Source: JAAEQG01 sp023133475
GTDB taxonomy: Bacteria; Planctomycetota; Phycisphaerae; UBA1845
Direction of reading: 5' to 3'
NCBI GenBank assembly: GCA_030631415.1
Contig: DAOVLE010000013.1
Span: forward strand, 1 to 41,541
DNA: 41,541 nucleotides
The notes beneath the pieces were generated by a model, which did no database searches, was not told the DNA's origin, and worked only from the letters and a program-made list of their open reading frames with translations. This document shows, piece by piece, positions 9,201-14,781 of this stretch. Position 1 is the first letter of the stretch. Each line of letters starts with the position of its first letter. The position numbers and the translations under genes were made by a program.

Positions 9201-11124
9201 GCCTTATGATCGCCAGGTCCAGCTTACCGCCACAATGCCGGCGGGTTGGGTCTACTTGCGGGTGGACGATCCGGGGGCGGCTGAGTACCGCCTGATAGAG
9301 GTGGTTCGCCCCGACCGGCGTCAGATCCGCGTGGATGACAATGCCTGGACCACCCACCGTATCCTCAGGCCCGAGGGCGAGCCGGAGGAGCCCGAGAACC
9401 TGCTTCACCTTGTCGATTGGATCGAAACCCCCGGGCCGATGACCTATACATTAACTTACGGATGCGTCCTGGGACCCGGTGATCCGGATTGCAACAACAA
9501 CAACATACCCGACGAGTGCGACATCGCCAGCGGGACATCGACTGACACCAACGGCGACGGCATACCCGATGAATGTGAGTCGCAGAGCAACCCCGAACTA
9601 TCGTTGAACGTCGCCGCCGGGTCGGAGTGCGTTTCCACCACCGGGCTGGTTATGGTGACGTTGGATGTCACCGATCTGCCCTCGGCCATCAACGGGGTGC
9701 AGGCGCTGATTCATTACGACACAGCGTACATGACATTGTCCAGCATTACACCAGCCACGGGATGGTCGTTGATCGCTCCTCCCAACCCCGACAACCCCGA
9801 TCCCGACGGCCACGGTGATGTCACCTGTGCCTTGTATGTGCCCGGCGGATCGGTATCGAGCAATGGGACGGTAGCCACCCTCGTGTTTGATCCCGTGGCA
9901 GAGGGGACGACCAACGTGACGTTCCAGGCGGACAATGACCCGTTCTTCACCAAGCTGACCGTAGCCAGTGACAGTTCCACGATTCTCCCGGACAAGCAGG
10001 ACTCCGGCACGATCAGCATCGACAATACGGTCGCCGGCGCCGACAGCAATAGCCCCGTCTGCGAAGGCGGGACTATCGAGCTGTACGGCGGCCCAAGCGA
10101 TGGGCCTGATGAGCCTTACACCTACGCCTGGGCTGGGCCGAATGGGTTTACCTCCAGCGATCAGAACCCGATCATCAGCGAAGCCACCTTGGGCATGGAC
10201 GGCACTTATACGCTGACGGTGAATAATGGCAGCGGGTGTCAGTTCGTAGCTCACACCGACGTTGAAGTGCAACTGTGCCTGACGGTGAACGTCGAGATTC
10301 AAGGTCTCATTGGCGACAGTGGTGTCTATGGGCCTCCGTCGGTCGGGGCTGATCTTGTTCGTGACGTTACCTTCGTGCTCACCGATTGCGATGGGACTAC
10401 TGACACACGGGTGGTCCCGGTGACCTTTACGGCTGACACGGGCAACAACAAGGGTGTCGGGAGTGTGATCTTTACGGGGCTCGATGGTGGTATCGAGTGG
10501 CTTAGCGTTCAGGAAGGCCACACGCTGCGCAAGCTGGTGGCGGTGGACTTTACCACGACGCTGTCCGATAGTGTTACGGTGTTCTTGTCGTCCGGCGATT
10601 TCCACACTGCGATTGTGGGCCAGGATAACTTGGTGGACATCACGGACTTCTCGATTCTGGCTTCGTCCTGGGAGAGCATCATTGATGCCGACGAGAGCAC
10701 CGGCGGCGATGCCACCGGTGACGGGTATCATGACGCCGACGACTTCGCCCTGATCCAGCCGAACTTCTTCCAGACCGGCGACGCGGTGGACGGCTGCACT
10801 CGTTTGTTGGGCGACAAGAGGGTCATCGACGTATGGCGGGTTTCACCCGCCGCAGTGGCACCGGCGTCCCCGCCGGTGGCGGATATTGTATTGCGAGCCC
10901 CACGAGCCGGCATTAGCGTTTCGGAACTGAGCCTGACGGTGGCTCATGCCGAGCGTGCGGACCTCGACGGCAACGGTGTTATTGACGTGCGCGACATCCG
11001 GGCCTTTGCCGAGCGGCATGATCTGCCCTTGCTGCCGCAGTTCGAGACTAAGCTCGTGGAATTGGAGGCGGAACTGACTCAGCTTGAGCCGGCTTTAGAG
11101 TTGATGCCACACCATGAACGGTAA
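16..11124 (+). CDS. Giant secreted multidomain Ig/CARDB/dockerin-like protein (5' partial)
   Basis: About 3,700 residues are visible and the true start lies upstream. A GTG at 142 sits inside a repeat unit and is not a credible start. Domains in order: calcium-type repeats (to about 213); an Ig-like Big_5 type domain (220-510); a jelly-roll-like region (520-1080); further Ig-like domains; three tandem Ig + CARDB + Ig blocks (1432-4330), then a fourth Ig + CARDB and another CARDB (to 5370); carboxypeptidase-regulatory-like and NEW3-like domains (5376-6900); a Gly-rich linker (7186-7290) and a Cys-rich patch (7320-7620). The C-terminal part has two more calcium-type repeats (9487-9585), a cohesin-like domain (9595-10015), a PKD/Ig-like domain (10030-10280) and dockerin-like calcium loops (10620-11010). 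No enzyme domain is evident. I infer an extracellular structural or adhesive protein. The frame carries a TAG at 13-15 that interrupts a repeat. Confidence 0.88.
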   Translation, partial: THCNTKGVPGDFDSPSGTSPDCNTSGVPDECELQGNDCNSNAVPDECDVAGATSADHNSNGVPDECEGPPTVIEQVPDGVIHQSISFVDVTFSDQIDGSTFGAEDVTLVGPAGDIPVDPPDKQESNRWRITFAEQSDEGFYDLVIGPDVVSLAGHGMTEAYTGEFCLVVADLVFQTIDFSAAHNHRLQSLEAGYPEGQVTLGGVPFDIPVGGNNDWHSPSASGDNPRTVDIDVGLFGVHEVHTIINNSWGQPGPTSYAWLEFFGSDGAYFRKNLIGNEDIRDYLNGNWTNNINGTTTVNVVWVGNHRLDKQQIELPADFHDESLLSIRLSDDGGDAFQRVFLGGVTVLGVEGDGPALPMRVIDLDPTLTTVAPLASAEVTFSRTIDAATFTIDDAVLVAPSGPVLIDSVTPLATNVFELTWAPQSEEGNYVLQIWPDIADVCAGLMDQDMDGTAGEVPDDVFEGSIMLNTSPPQIVSHNPAGVVNVPFGFLEVTFDEIIDPASFTTSDVELSGPAGSVAINSVLAQSGTVYRITFPSQTANGDYTFTIGPDILDQAGSSMIAAYQPTIAVALPDLAVTQIINPSAAGTGQTISVNWTVTNVGLFDAVGVWVDRVYLSDDAEVGGDVLLGSFSQSGPVVPGGDYVRIEMVTLPHDVLGAYWIVVVTDVNDAVPESGTPDNNAAVGGESLLITDATDPETVIISGPGDGTSVNTTEVTFGWSGSDNATPTGQLEYSYCLAPVAIGCDPVGGPFSSSTTDSLSDLTEADSPYIFKVVARDEAGNVDPTPVQRSFSVDLMPPAVVGHSPDGVVNAVVCDVEVTFSETVTGFGTGDVSLTGPSGAISVTQVVNTGGGAVYEFRFACQSQVGAYSFTVGPDIFDQAGSPMDEAYTGGFTIALPDLAVTQVTSGVPELGAGETLEVTWTVTNQGTSDATGSWVDKVYLSDDDVVGGDIQVGSFTQAGPVAPSDSYERTESVTVPGHLVGTYRVVVVTDAGNAVAETGTSGNNAAMSDAVTVNDTQGPETSITSGPADGGYINITGVTFTWAGADNDTASEDLEFSYCLAPVSTGCDPGGGPFSGDTSATFTDLTEADSPYVFKVLARDVEGNVEPAPAERTFSIDLTALSVAGHSPDGMVAKVVCAVQVTFAEPVAGVDTGDFMLTGPLGSVATNQAVRLASNKYEFRFACQSQTGVYNFTVGPDITDLAGNAMEAAYFGSFTIELADLVVTQVSSPAQADAGTQIQVSWTVSNAGTIAATGPWMDKIYISDDQLAGNDIEVGMLSSQISSLASSSAYQRTAFVTIPDHLVGDYWVMIIADANSEVVETGPASNNTGFADTITINDTLGPQVTITSGPANNGHINTTSVTFTWTGTDNESGAEELVFSCCLAPVSEGCDPSGGPFTADTSASYTGLTEGAYVFKVVGRDLLGNVGGSTQRAFEVDLTAPNAVSHSPDGVVHNMVCVVSIMFDEPVTGFDAEDVRLAGPGGTVGADQVVDRGSSTMWWCYFPCRRDEGAYTFTAGPDITDLAGTSMDQAYVGGFSMELSDLAPIALDVPSNGVSGEMIVVSWSVENHSSTIEASGPWNDAVYLSSDDTWGDDILLGKFTYIGSLDPGESCDRIKTMALLLPPDVSGSYWVFVMVDADNTLAELNEGADNRLLSAHQVEVTLPPPPDLRVLQLTAGGNRYIGQNMGLFWTVENMGPGIANGTWVDRIYISDDDQFDPQVDSLLAGLTVVDVFGAHAQYTKTTAGTLPSVAGDYWLFAKTNAQGGLEEVDDTNNVFSIPLEVLSPEYTATVESHLDVGLAGTPVTLSGQATNIDTGLPAAEVDVAIHIWLQGTRRVYTTQTNEDGYFAHIFYPLPTEAGRYTVAVCHPAVTNPAVQDEFILYGMALNRRQIGVSVVVGESVSGQVQLRNLGDVPLSGIASAISGAPANVGVRIENVPGSLAELASATLTYTVEVSDASVPQSTVGITLTSAEGLEETLTLYVYAYPQMPELAATPASLSSGMLLGERTYVQFTVTNTGGAATGELQVQLPATDWLSLASPATMSPLEPGDEASVVLQLNPADDLLLGPYTGNLVVSGPQSYVSVGFRFDAVSDARGDLLVSATDEYTYFAEGEPRVSGATVTLSDVHDGTLVASGVTDENGSVLFTDLVHAHYTIKVEADQHGSFTSTILIPAAGVLEVEAFLPRDVVSYEWTVVRVMVEDHYEITIEAVFETNVPAPVVTIEPGFVDLLALEAETTQIDFTITNHGLVTAEDMHMDAGSHPRYQITPLISDIGDLPAHTAVVVPVIIVDTMFDDRGEDRSGPNMMQHQPAGPSTVSTIERDGKTLQSMVVCPPTVIKRPFSNRDQDDHSARGSRGFCVGVRLQTVYTVVCGVERSYTLPVLFNQPQDEDCSGSGGGGVYGGGGWYHHGSGGDGDGGGDGGGGSHPVGVGNPSYSQPVDCDPCQTECAFALLEDCVIAMAPGPLGAGIRCAYAFATGCSADTFSSLSAAWDCFNAVRGCPARGSPVACARSAAVNCCCLVAGDATLGGLSCGEMLQAAFDGWDLGADMAGAMGSGRHTRDESDWWDLSYMDSGKPVYDYYVKHLGRSLASISPWGVIFGNKAWFDLDQEEVEIHDTWIIAFFEATNSTASEEGVRVSAAERDALVSMALPSQLTTDDVHTFLDRWNRTDEYWSQGIYAEGDVPEGWSTNFIYRDRLQDRVDDALAAEALSLDDGFEGVFQGLEYAASVMRADMTEESEGICATVRIQISQEAIITRAGFQATLVLENNSASESLDAVTVDIMIKDVDGQSANDLFGIYPPEVSGLPDVEGGGFLAPEASAEISWLIIPTNEAAPEEPLLYYVSGQFSYFMGDDEIVVPLFPVTITVFPNAKLEMDYFLERVVYSDDPFTEEVEPSTPFSLGLLVNNTGAGAAYNMHITSAQPEIIESENGLLIDFEIIGTQVGSQQVSPSLTVNLGDIGPGFTMVTRWLMTASLQGEFIEYQATFEHIDGLGDPRLSLIDRLDIHPMTHVIRVDVPEDDGLPDFLADDTPDIDNIADHIHNSDGTVVSVEAVVEASADGAPTPYDRQVQLTATMPAGWVYLRVDDPGAAEYRLIEVVRPDRRQIRVDDNAWTTHRILRPEGEPEEPENLLHLVDWIETPGPMTYTLTYGCVLGPGDPDCNNNNIPDECDIASGTSTDTNGDGIPDECESQSNPELSLNVAAGSECVSTTGLVMVTLDVTDLPSAINGVQALIHYDTAYMTLSSITPATGWSLIAPPNPDNPDPDGHGDVTCALYVPGGSVSSNGTVATLVFDPVAEGTTNVTFQADNDPFFTKLTVASDSSTILPDKQDSGTISIDNTVAGADSNSPVCEGGTIELYGGPSDGPDEPYTYAWAGPNGFTSSDQNPIISEATLGMDGTYTLTVNNGSGCQFVAHTDVEVQLCLTVNVEIQGLIGDSGVYGPPSVGADLVRDVTFVLTDCDGTTDTRVVPVTFTADTGNNKGVGSVIFTGLDGGIEWLSVQEGHTLRKLVAVDFTTTLSDSVTVFLSSGDFHTAIVGQDNLVDITDFSILASSWESIIDADESTGGDATGDGYHDADDFALIQPNFFQTGDAVDGCTRLLGDKRVIDVWRVSPAAVAPASPPVADIVLRAPRAGISVSELSLTVAHAERADLDGNGVIDVRDIRAFAERHDLPLLPQFETKLVELEAELTQLEPALELMPHHER
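1432..4630 (+). repeat. Tandem ~965 bp coding modules (Ig + CARDB + Ig), three full copies and part of a fourth
   Basis: The block starting at about 1432 (motif VSHNPAGVVN) recurs at about 2400 (VGHSPDGVVN), 3370 (VAGHSPDGMV) and 4335 (VSHSPDGVV). Each copy has an Ig-like domain ending near a 'GPDI..QAG' motif and a CARDB-like domain with 'W.DKVYLSDD'. The first three also have an Ig domain with 'SYCLAPV..GCDP.GGPF'. Copies differ at many positions, so this is an old duplication series, not an assembly artefact. Confidence 0.85.
7186..7290 (+). repeat. Low-complexity GGT/GAT tract encoding a Gly/Asp linker
   Basis: A run of GGTGGT and GATGGT codons encodes a Gly-rich, Asp-sprinkled flexible linker with a short Tyr-His-His interruption. 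It separates the Ig-like N-terminal half of the giant protein from a Cys-rich patch (7320-7620). The antisense frame reads as poly-His and is only a shadow. Confidence 0.85.
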
Positions 11125-11141
11125 ACAATGAGGAGAAGGCT

Positions 11142-11260
11142 GGGTGGCCCACCGCTTTAGCGGTGGGGGACACGAATGGTTCATCCGAGCACCGCCGGAC
11201 CTCGTAGCGGCATGGGTGTTTGGATTCGCGTCCCCCCACGGCTAAAGCCATGGGCCGCCC
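11142..11260. repeat. Type C inverted repeat (GCTTTAGC hairpin pair)
   Basis: Two arms of about 38 bp face each other. Each arm contains a hairpin of the form CCACCGCT-TT-AGCGGTGG followed by GGGGACACGAATG or a close variant. Related copies occur at 14411-14493, 23231-23262, 23675-23708, 31173-31256 and inside a CDS at 38828-38998. It fills the gap between two convergent genes and could act as a bidirectional terminator (inference). Confidence 0.85.
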
Positions 11261-11269
11261 GGCCGAGAA

Positions 11270-11290
11270 GGCGGGTGGAACCCGCCCTAC
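11270..11290 (-). repeat. Type A REP-like hairpin with GTAG foot
   Basis: Read on the minus strand this is GTAG followed by stem GGCGGGT / ACCCGCC with loop TCC. The TAG of the foot is the stop codon of the minus-strand gene at 11287-14286, so the element is fused to the end of that gene. Confidence 0.85.
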
Positions 11291-14286
11291 AACTTACCGG
11301 AATCGCGATAGCACTGCATCCACATCTGGTAATCCACCAGGGTCACAACCCCGTCACCATCGAGGTCAGCCAGTGGAAGGTACTCATCCTGCCCCACACC
11401 GGATCCGAACGCTCTCAGGAAAAGCTGATAGTCCGCGGCGTCAACGTCGCCATCGCCATCGAGGTCCCCGCAGAGATCGCATTCGTCCGGGATGCCGTTC
11501 TGATTGAAGTCCGTGCTGGTGCCGGAGGCGATGTCGCATTCGTCGAGCACCAGGTTGTCATTGCAGTCAGGGATGTCTTGCGGAGGGACCGACACCCCCC
11601 CGGTCAGGCACAGGTCGAAATGATCCAGCTTCAGTGTCGCCACCGCCATGCTCCCCGAACCGTTGTTCACCGTCTCCACGCGGAAGTAGTCCATCCGGCG
11701 GGCATTGGACGCGAGCAAGGTAACCACCAGCGGATCGCCGTCCACGTATACCGTCACCAGGTCGTCGTCGTTGTTCAGCACGACCTCAATCTCATAGCAG
11801 ACGCCCTGCTCGAGCATCACCCCGGTGTCGATGTATTGCCCCGGGGGATTCTCGACCACAATCGAACCGGGCAGTATCCACGAGGCGCCCGAGGAAAACC
11901 GGATGACAATCACGCTCTCGTCGTTTGTGGCGTCGTGAATTGAGAACTGCCAATCCGTGCCGGGATTCAAGTTGAGGTCAAACCTGGCCCGGAAACGCAG
12001 CGAATAGATCGGCTCATCAGGCGGGAGCACGCCATGGTATGAGCTGAAGTATTCGCTGGTCAGGTGCCAGTCCTCCCAGGTCCCGCTGCCGCCGGGCACA
12101 CTGATTTGTGCCGCGCGGTCCGTAAACCCGCCCCCTTCGCAGCCTTGCCAGTATATCTTCGCGGTGCCCGCCGGATTCCGCCAGTAGCTCAGGTCCCCGT
12201 TGTGATAGGGAATCTCGTTGAACCCGTTCAGCCGCGTGTTTTTGGGGAAATCATTGAACCCGCCCCAGAGGCGATATGTGCAACGCGGCACGTCGCACTC
12301 ATCCGGGCGGTTGTTGTCGTTGCAATCGTTGCTGGTTCCGACGGCGATGTCGCACTCGTCGGGGATCCCGTTGGTGTTGCAATCCACCTCGCACTCGTCG
12401 GGGACGCTGTTGGGCAGACAATCGCGGCTGGTGCCGGCTGCGATGTCGCATTCATCCGGGACGTGGTTTGGCTGGCAGTCGTCGCTGGTGCCGGCTGCTA
12501 TGTCGCAGTCGTCGGGAACACCGTTGTCGTTGCAGTCCACCTCACACTCGTCGGGGATTCCGTTGGTGTTGCAATCGCGGCTGGTGCCGGCGGAGATGTC
12601 ACAGTCATCCGGGACGCTGTTGGTGTTGCAGTCCACCTCGCACTCATCGGGAATGTTGTTTGGTTGGCAGTCAATGCTGGTGCCGGCTGCTATGTCGCAG
12701 ATGTCCTGAACTCCGTTTTCGTTGCAGTCCTCGTCGGGTTCGCACTCGTCGGGAGTGCCGTTGCTGTTGCAGTCGGCGCTGGTGCCCGCGGCAAGGTCCT
12801 GGGCATCGTGGATGCCGTTGTCGTTGCAGTCGAATGTCCCGATCCGCAGGAAGTACACGTCCTGCTCCCCGTTGAATGTGGCTGCATATGCCACGCTGGC
12901 GCCCAACTCGTCGGAGATCATGTCGTAGTAGTCGCCCAGCTTGGGCTGATTGGGGTATCCCAGGAAGTGGTTGAAGGGGAGGCTGACCGGGCGGTTCTCC
13001 GACCAGCTCAATCCGCCGTCCTCGGAGAAGGAATAATACAACTCCGAATAGGTGCAGGCGGGGTCGTTCCGGGTGTCGTTCCAGATGGCGTCGATACGCC
13101 CGGTGGGGGCGACCGACATGGTGCCAAACCACTGCCAGGCCCTGTTATCTTCCGGATCGTCGTTGACGCGGATCGGATCGCTCCAGGTCTCGCCGCGGTC
13201 GGTGCTGCGTATGAACATGATGTCGAGCGGATCGTGGTAATCGTCGTCGGGGTTTACCGAGCAGAGCATATAGACATTGCCGCGCCCGGGGCCATCCGAG
13301 TGGTCGCAGGCGATCCACACCTGCCCCAGCAGCCCACCGGGATTAGGCCCATTGCTGCCACCCAACCGCCCACCCATACTCAGTTCAGTGGAGAACTCGA
13401 ACTCCACCGTCGCTGTCGGGTCCTGGGCATTGCTCGAGCGGGCCAGGGTGAAGAGCCGGCTGTAACTCGGGCTGTGCACCCCGGCGATGAACAACTCACC
13501 GTCAGCCCCCACAGCCAACGTGCCAAAGGTCGGTCGCAACGGAACCGGGATAGGTTGCGAAAACGTCTGCCCGCCGTCAGTCGAGCGGTTAAACGTATTG
13601 TATCCGCAGCAGGCTGAGCCGTAGCTCCAGGAGCAGTAGATGTTGCCGCGCCCGATGCCGTTGGTGGTGTCGATGGCCATCCATGCCTTGTCGCCGCCGA
13701 AGGCATAGACGCCGTTATTCCACGACACGCCGCCGTTGGTGGATTTGAATACATTGCAATAAAAGGCGTTGCCCACTACGGTCAGGCTGTTGTAGAAGAA
13801 GTTGCCGTCAGGGTCCGCTGCCAGGACCGGGTCACTGCGAAAGACGCCCGGCTCCAGGGTTCCCGGAAAGGCCCAGGTTTTCCCGCCGTCATGGCTGTAG
13901 GCCCAACCAGCCTGACGGAAGTTCGAGGCTATGGTGTCGAACTGGCGCCAACCGATCGCCATCCGGTTTGGGTCGGTCGGATCGATGGCCAGCGACGGTT
14001 CATTGGCTGCATCGCCAGGGACGTTATTCCCCCAGATGTCGACGTTGACCTGCACGCTGGTGTAAGGCCCACATGCCCACGTAGCCCGGTGGGGTGCGGG
14101 CGCCACCGATGGGATTATCGGGCCGGGCTGGTGTTCATCCCGCACTTCTTCCTTGTGAGCCGGCTCCCCGGTCGCGGTAACGAGCCCGGCGCGTTCAGGC
14201 CCACCAGCCGCAAAGGCTCCACGGGCAAACAGCGCCCCAAGCAACATTGATCCAACAACCGCCATCTTCAAGTGGGCAAGTGGCAT
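11287..14286 (-). CDS. Secreted Asp-box propeller protein with calcium-type repeats, jelly roll and dockerin
   Basis: A 999-residue exported protein. I place the start at 14286, where a GGAGG lies 6 bases upstream and the product begins with a signal peptide (MPLAHLKMAVVGSMLLGALF, cleavage near residue 26); a longer frame start at 14334 has no such support. Residues ~60-480 hold at least five Asp-box (BNR) motifs such as SHDGGKTW, STNGGVSW, STDGGQTF and EDGGLSW, as in sialidase-like propellers. Residues ~485-665 are eleven DCNxNGxPDEC calcium-type units. A jelly-roll or LamG-like domain follows (~667-905), then two more units and a dockerin-like end with two calcium loops (DLDGDGDVDAADY, DLDGDGVVTLVDY). 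I cannot assign a substrate. The propeller may be structural, since no sialidase catalytic set is evident. The stop codon lies inside a type A palindrome. Confidence 0.87.
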   Translation of the reverse strand: MPLAHLKMAVVGSMLLGALFARGAFAAGGPERAGLVTATGEPAHKEEVRDEHQPGPIIPSVAPAPHRATWACGPYTSVQVNVDIWGNNVPGDAANEPSLAIDPTDPNRMAIGWRQFDTIASNFRQAGWAYSHDGGKTWAFPGTLEPGVFRSDPVLAADPDGNFFYNSLTVVGNAFYCNVFKSTNGGVSWNNGVYAFGGDKAWMAIDTTNGIGRGNIYCSWSYGSACCGYNTFNRSTDGGQTFSQPIPVPLRPTFGTLAVGADGELFIAGVHSPSYSRLFTLARSSNAQDPTATVEFEFSTELSMGGRLGGSNGPNPGGLLGQVWIACDHSDGPGRGNVYMLCSVNPDDDYHDPLDIMFIRSTDRGETWSDPIRVNDDPEDNRAWQWFGTMSVAPTGRIDAIWNDTRNDPACTYSELYYSFSEDGGLSWSENRPVSLPFNHFLGYPNQPKLGDYYDMISDELGASVAYAATFNGEQDVYFLRIGTFDCNDNGIHDAQDLAAGTSADCNSNGTPDECEPDEDCNENGVQDICDIAAGTSIDCQPNNIPDECEVDCNTNSVPDDCDISAGTSRDCNTNGIPDECEVDCNDNGVPDDCDIAAGTSDDCQPNHVPDECDIAAGTSRDCLPNSVPDECEVDCNTNGIPDECDIAVGTSNDCNDNNRPDECDVPRCTYRLWGGFNDFPKNTRLNGFNEIPYHNGDLSYWRNPAGTAKIYWQGCEGGGFTDRAAQISVPGGSGTWEDWHLTSEYFSSYHGVLPPDEPIYSLRFRARFDLNLNPGTDWQFSIHDATNDESVIVIRFSSGASWILPGSIVVENPPGQYIDTGVMLEQGVCYEIEVVLNNDDDLVTVYVDGDPLVVTLLASNARRMDYFRVETVNNGSGSMAVATLKLDHFDLCLTGGVSVPPQDIPDCNDNLVLDECDIASGTSTDFNQNGIPDECDLCGDLDGDGDVDAADYQLFLRAFGSGVGQDEYLPLADLDGDGVVTLVDYQMWMQCYRDSGKL
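12290..12834 (-). repeat. Calcium-type minisatellite encoding 11 DCNxNGxPDEC units
   Basis: Alternating units of about 36 and 60 bp encode DCNxNGxPDEC(E/D), often joined by a DIAAGTS linker. Some units carry QPN in place of NTN. The array sits between the Asp-box propeller and the jelly roll and probably forms a rigid calcium-binding rod (inference from the family). Confidence 0.88.
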
Positions 14287-14292
14287 ATCTTT

Positions 14293-14297
14293 CCTCC
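14293..14297 (-). promoter_or_regulatory. Shine-Dalgarno GGAGG that fixes the start at 14286
   Basis: On the minus strand GGAGG lies 6 bases before the ATG at 14286, which opens directly into a signal peptide. This decides the start of the Asp-box protein. Confidence 0.8.
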
Positions 14298-14410
14298 AGT
14301 TTGAAAAGGATACGAGTTTGGCACAACCAGACATTGATTATAGAGAACCGGCTTTGCCGGATACAAGGGATACTTTTTGCTGATTCGGCGGATCATCGAC
14401 GCATGGATGA

Positions 14411-14493
14411 TGGGTGACCCACCGCTTTAGCGGTGGGGGACGCAAATGGTTCGCCGATTCGCGTCCCCCACCGCTAAAGCCATGGGCTACCCA
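14411..14493. repeat. Type C inverted repeat
   Basis: Two facing arms with the GCTTTAGC hairpin, separated by a short TTCGCCGATTCGC spacer. The left flank (GATTCGGCGGATCATCGACG) closely matches the flank of the copy at 23231, so the repeated unit extends beyond the hairpin. It lies in the gap between two divergent genes. Confidence 0.82.
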
Positions 14494-14537
14494 ACCTGAC
14501 GATTTTCGTGTGTTGTAGAGAGTTGGCGGGTGCCCCA

Positions 14538-14606
14538 ATCAGTACCGCGACCGTAAGGGAGCGGCCGATCCAGGTAGGGCTACTCCCTTACGGTCGCGGC
14601 ACTGAT
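14538..14606. repeat. Inverted repeat with 24 bp arms (CCGCGACCGTAAGGGAG type)
   Basis: Arms 14538-14561 and 14583-14606 are inverted copies with one mismatch. Imperfect direct repeats, TGTTGTAGAGAGTTG near 14512 and TGTTGTAGAAAGTTG near 14620, flank it. A run of GCCTCTTGCCTCCT octamers follows at 14644-14677. The 14287-14781 gap also contains the type C element, and I see no extra gene there. Confidence 0.75.
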
Positions 14607-14643
14607 ACCGTAGTCACTGATGTTGTAGAAAGTTGTCTGACGT

Positions 14644-14677
14644 TGCCTCTTGCCTCCTGCCTCCTGCCTCTTGCCTT
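14644..14677. repeat. Tandem octamer repeat (GCCTCTT / GCCTCCT type)
   Basis: Four to five copies of a 7-8 bp unit, TGCCTC(T/C). The same unit occurs in inverted orientation at 19407-19440 and 32481-32507. Confidence 0.75.
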
Positions 14678-14781
14678 TACTTTTGAATTCCCATGGTGAT
14701 CTGGTAGAATGATCCCTTGTGGGACGAGGCTGGGCGCGTGTATGCCCCAGCCGACCATTTCGTTGCTCAAGGGGGTGTGTT

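Noticed and set aside
12290..12834. CRISPR or satellite array in the Asp-box gene
   Set aside because: It is a coding repeat with codon-periodic variation and an intact reading frame.
12064..13617. Long plus-strand open frame (517 codons) opposite the Asp-box gene
   Set aside because: It is a Val/Ala-rich shadow of the minus-strand repeat-coding gene with no domain, start signal or signal peptide.
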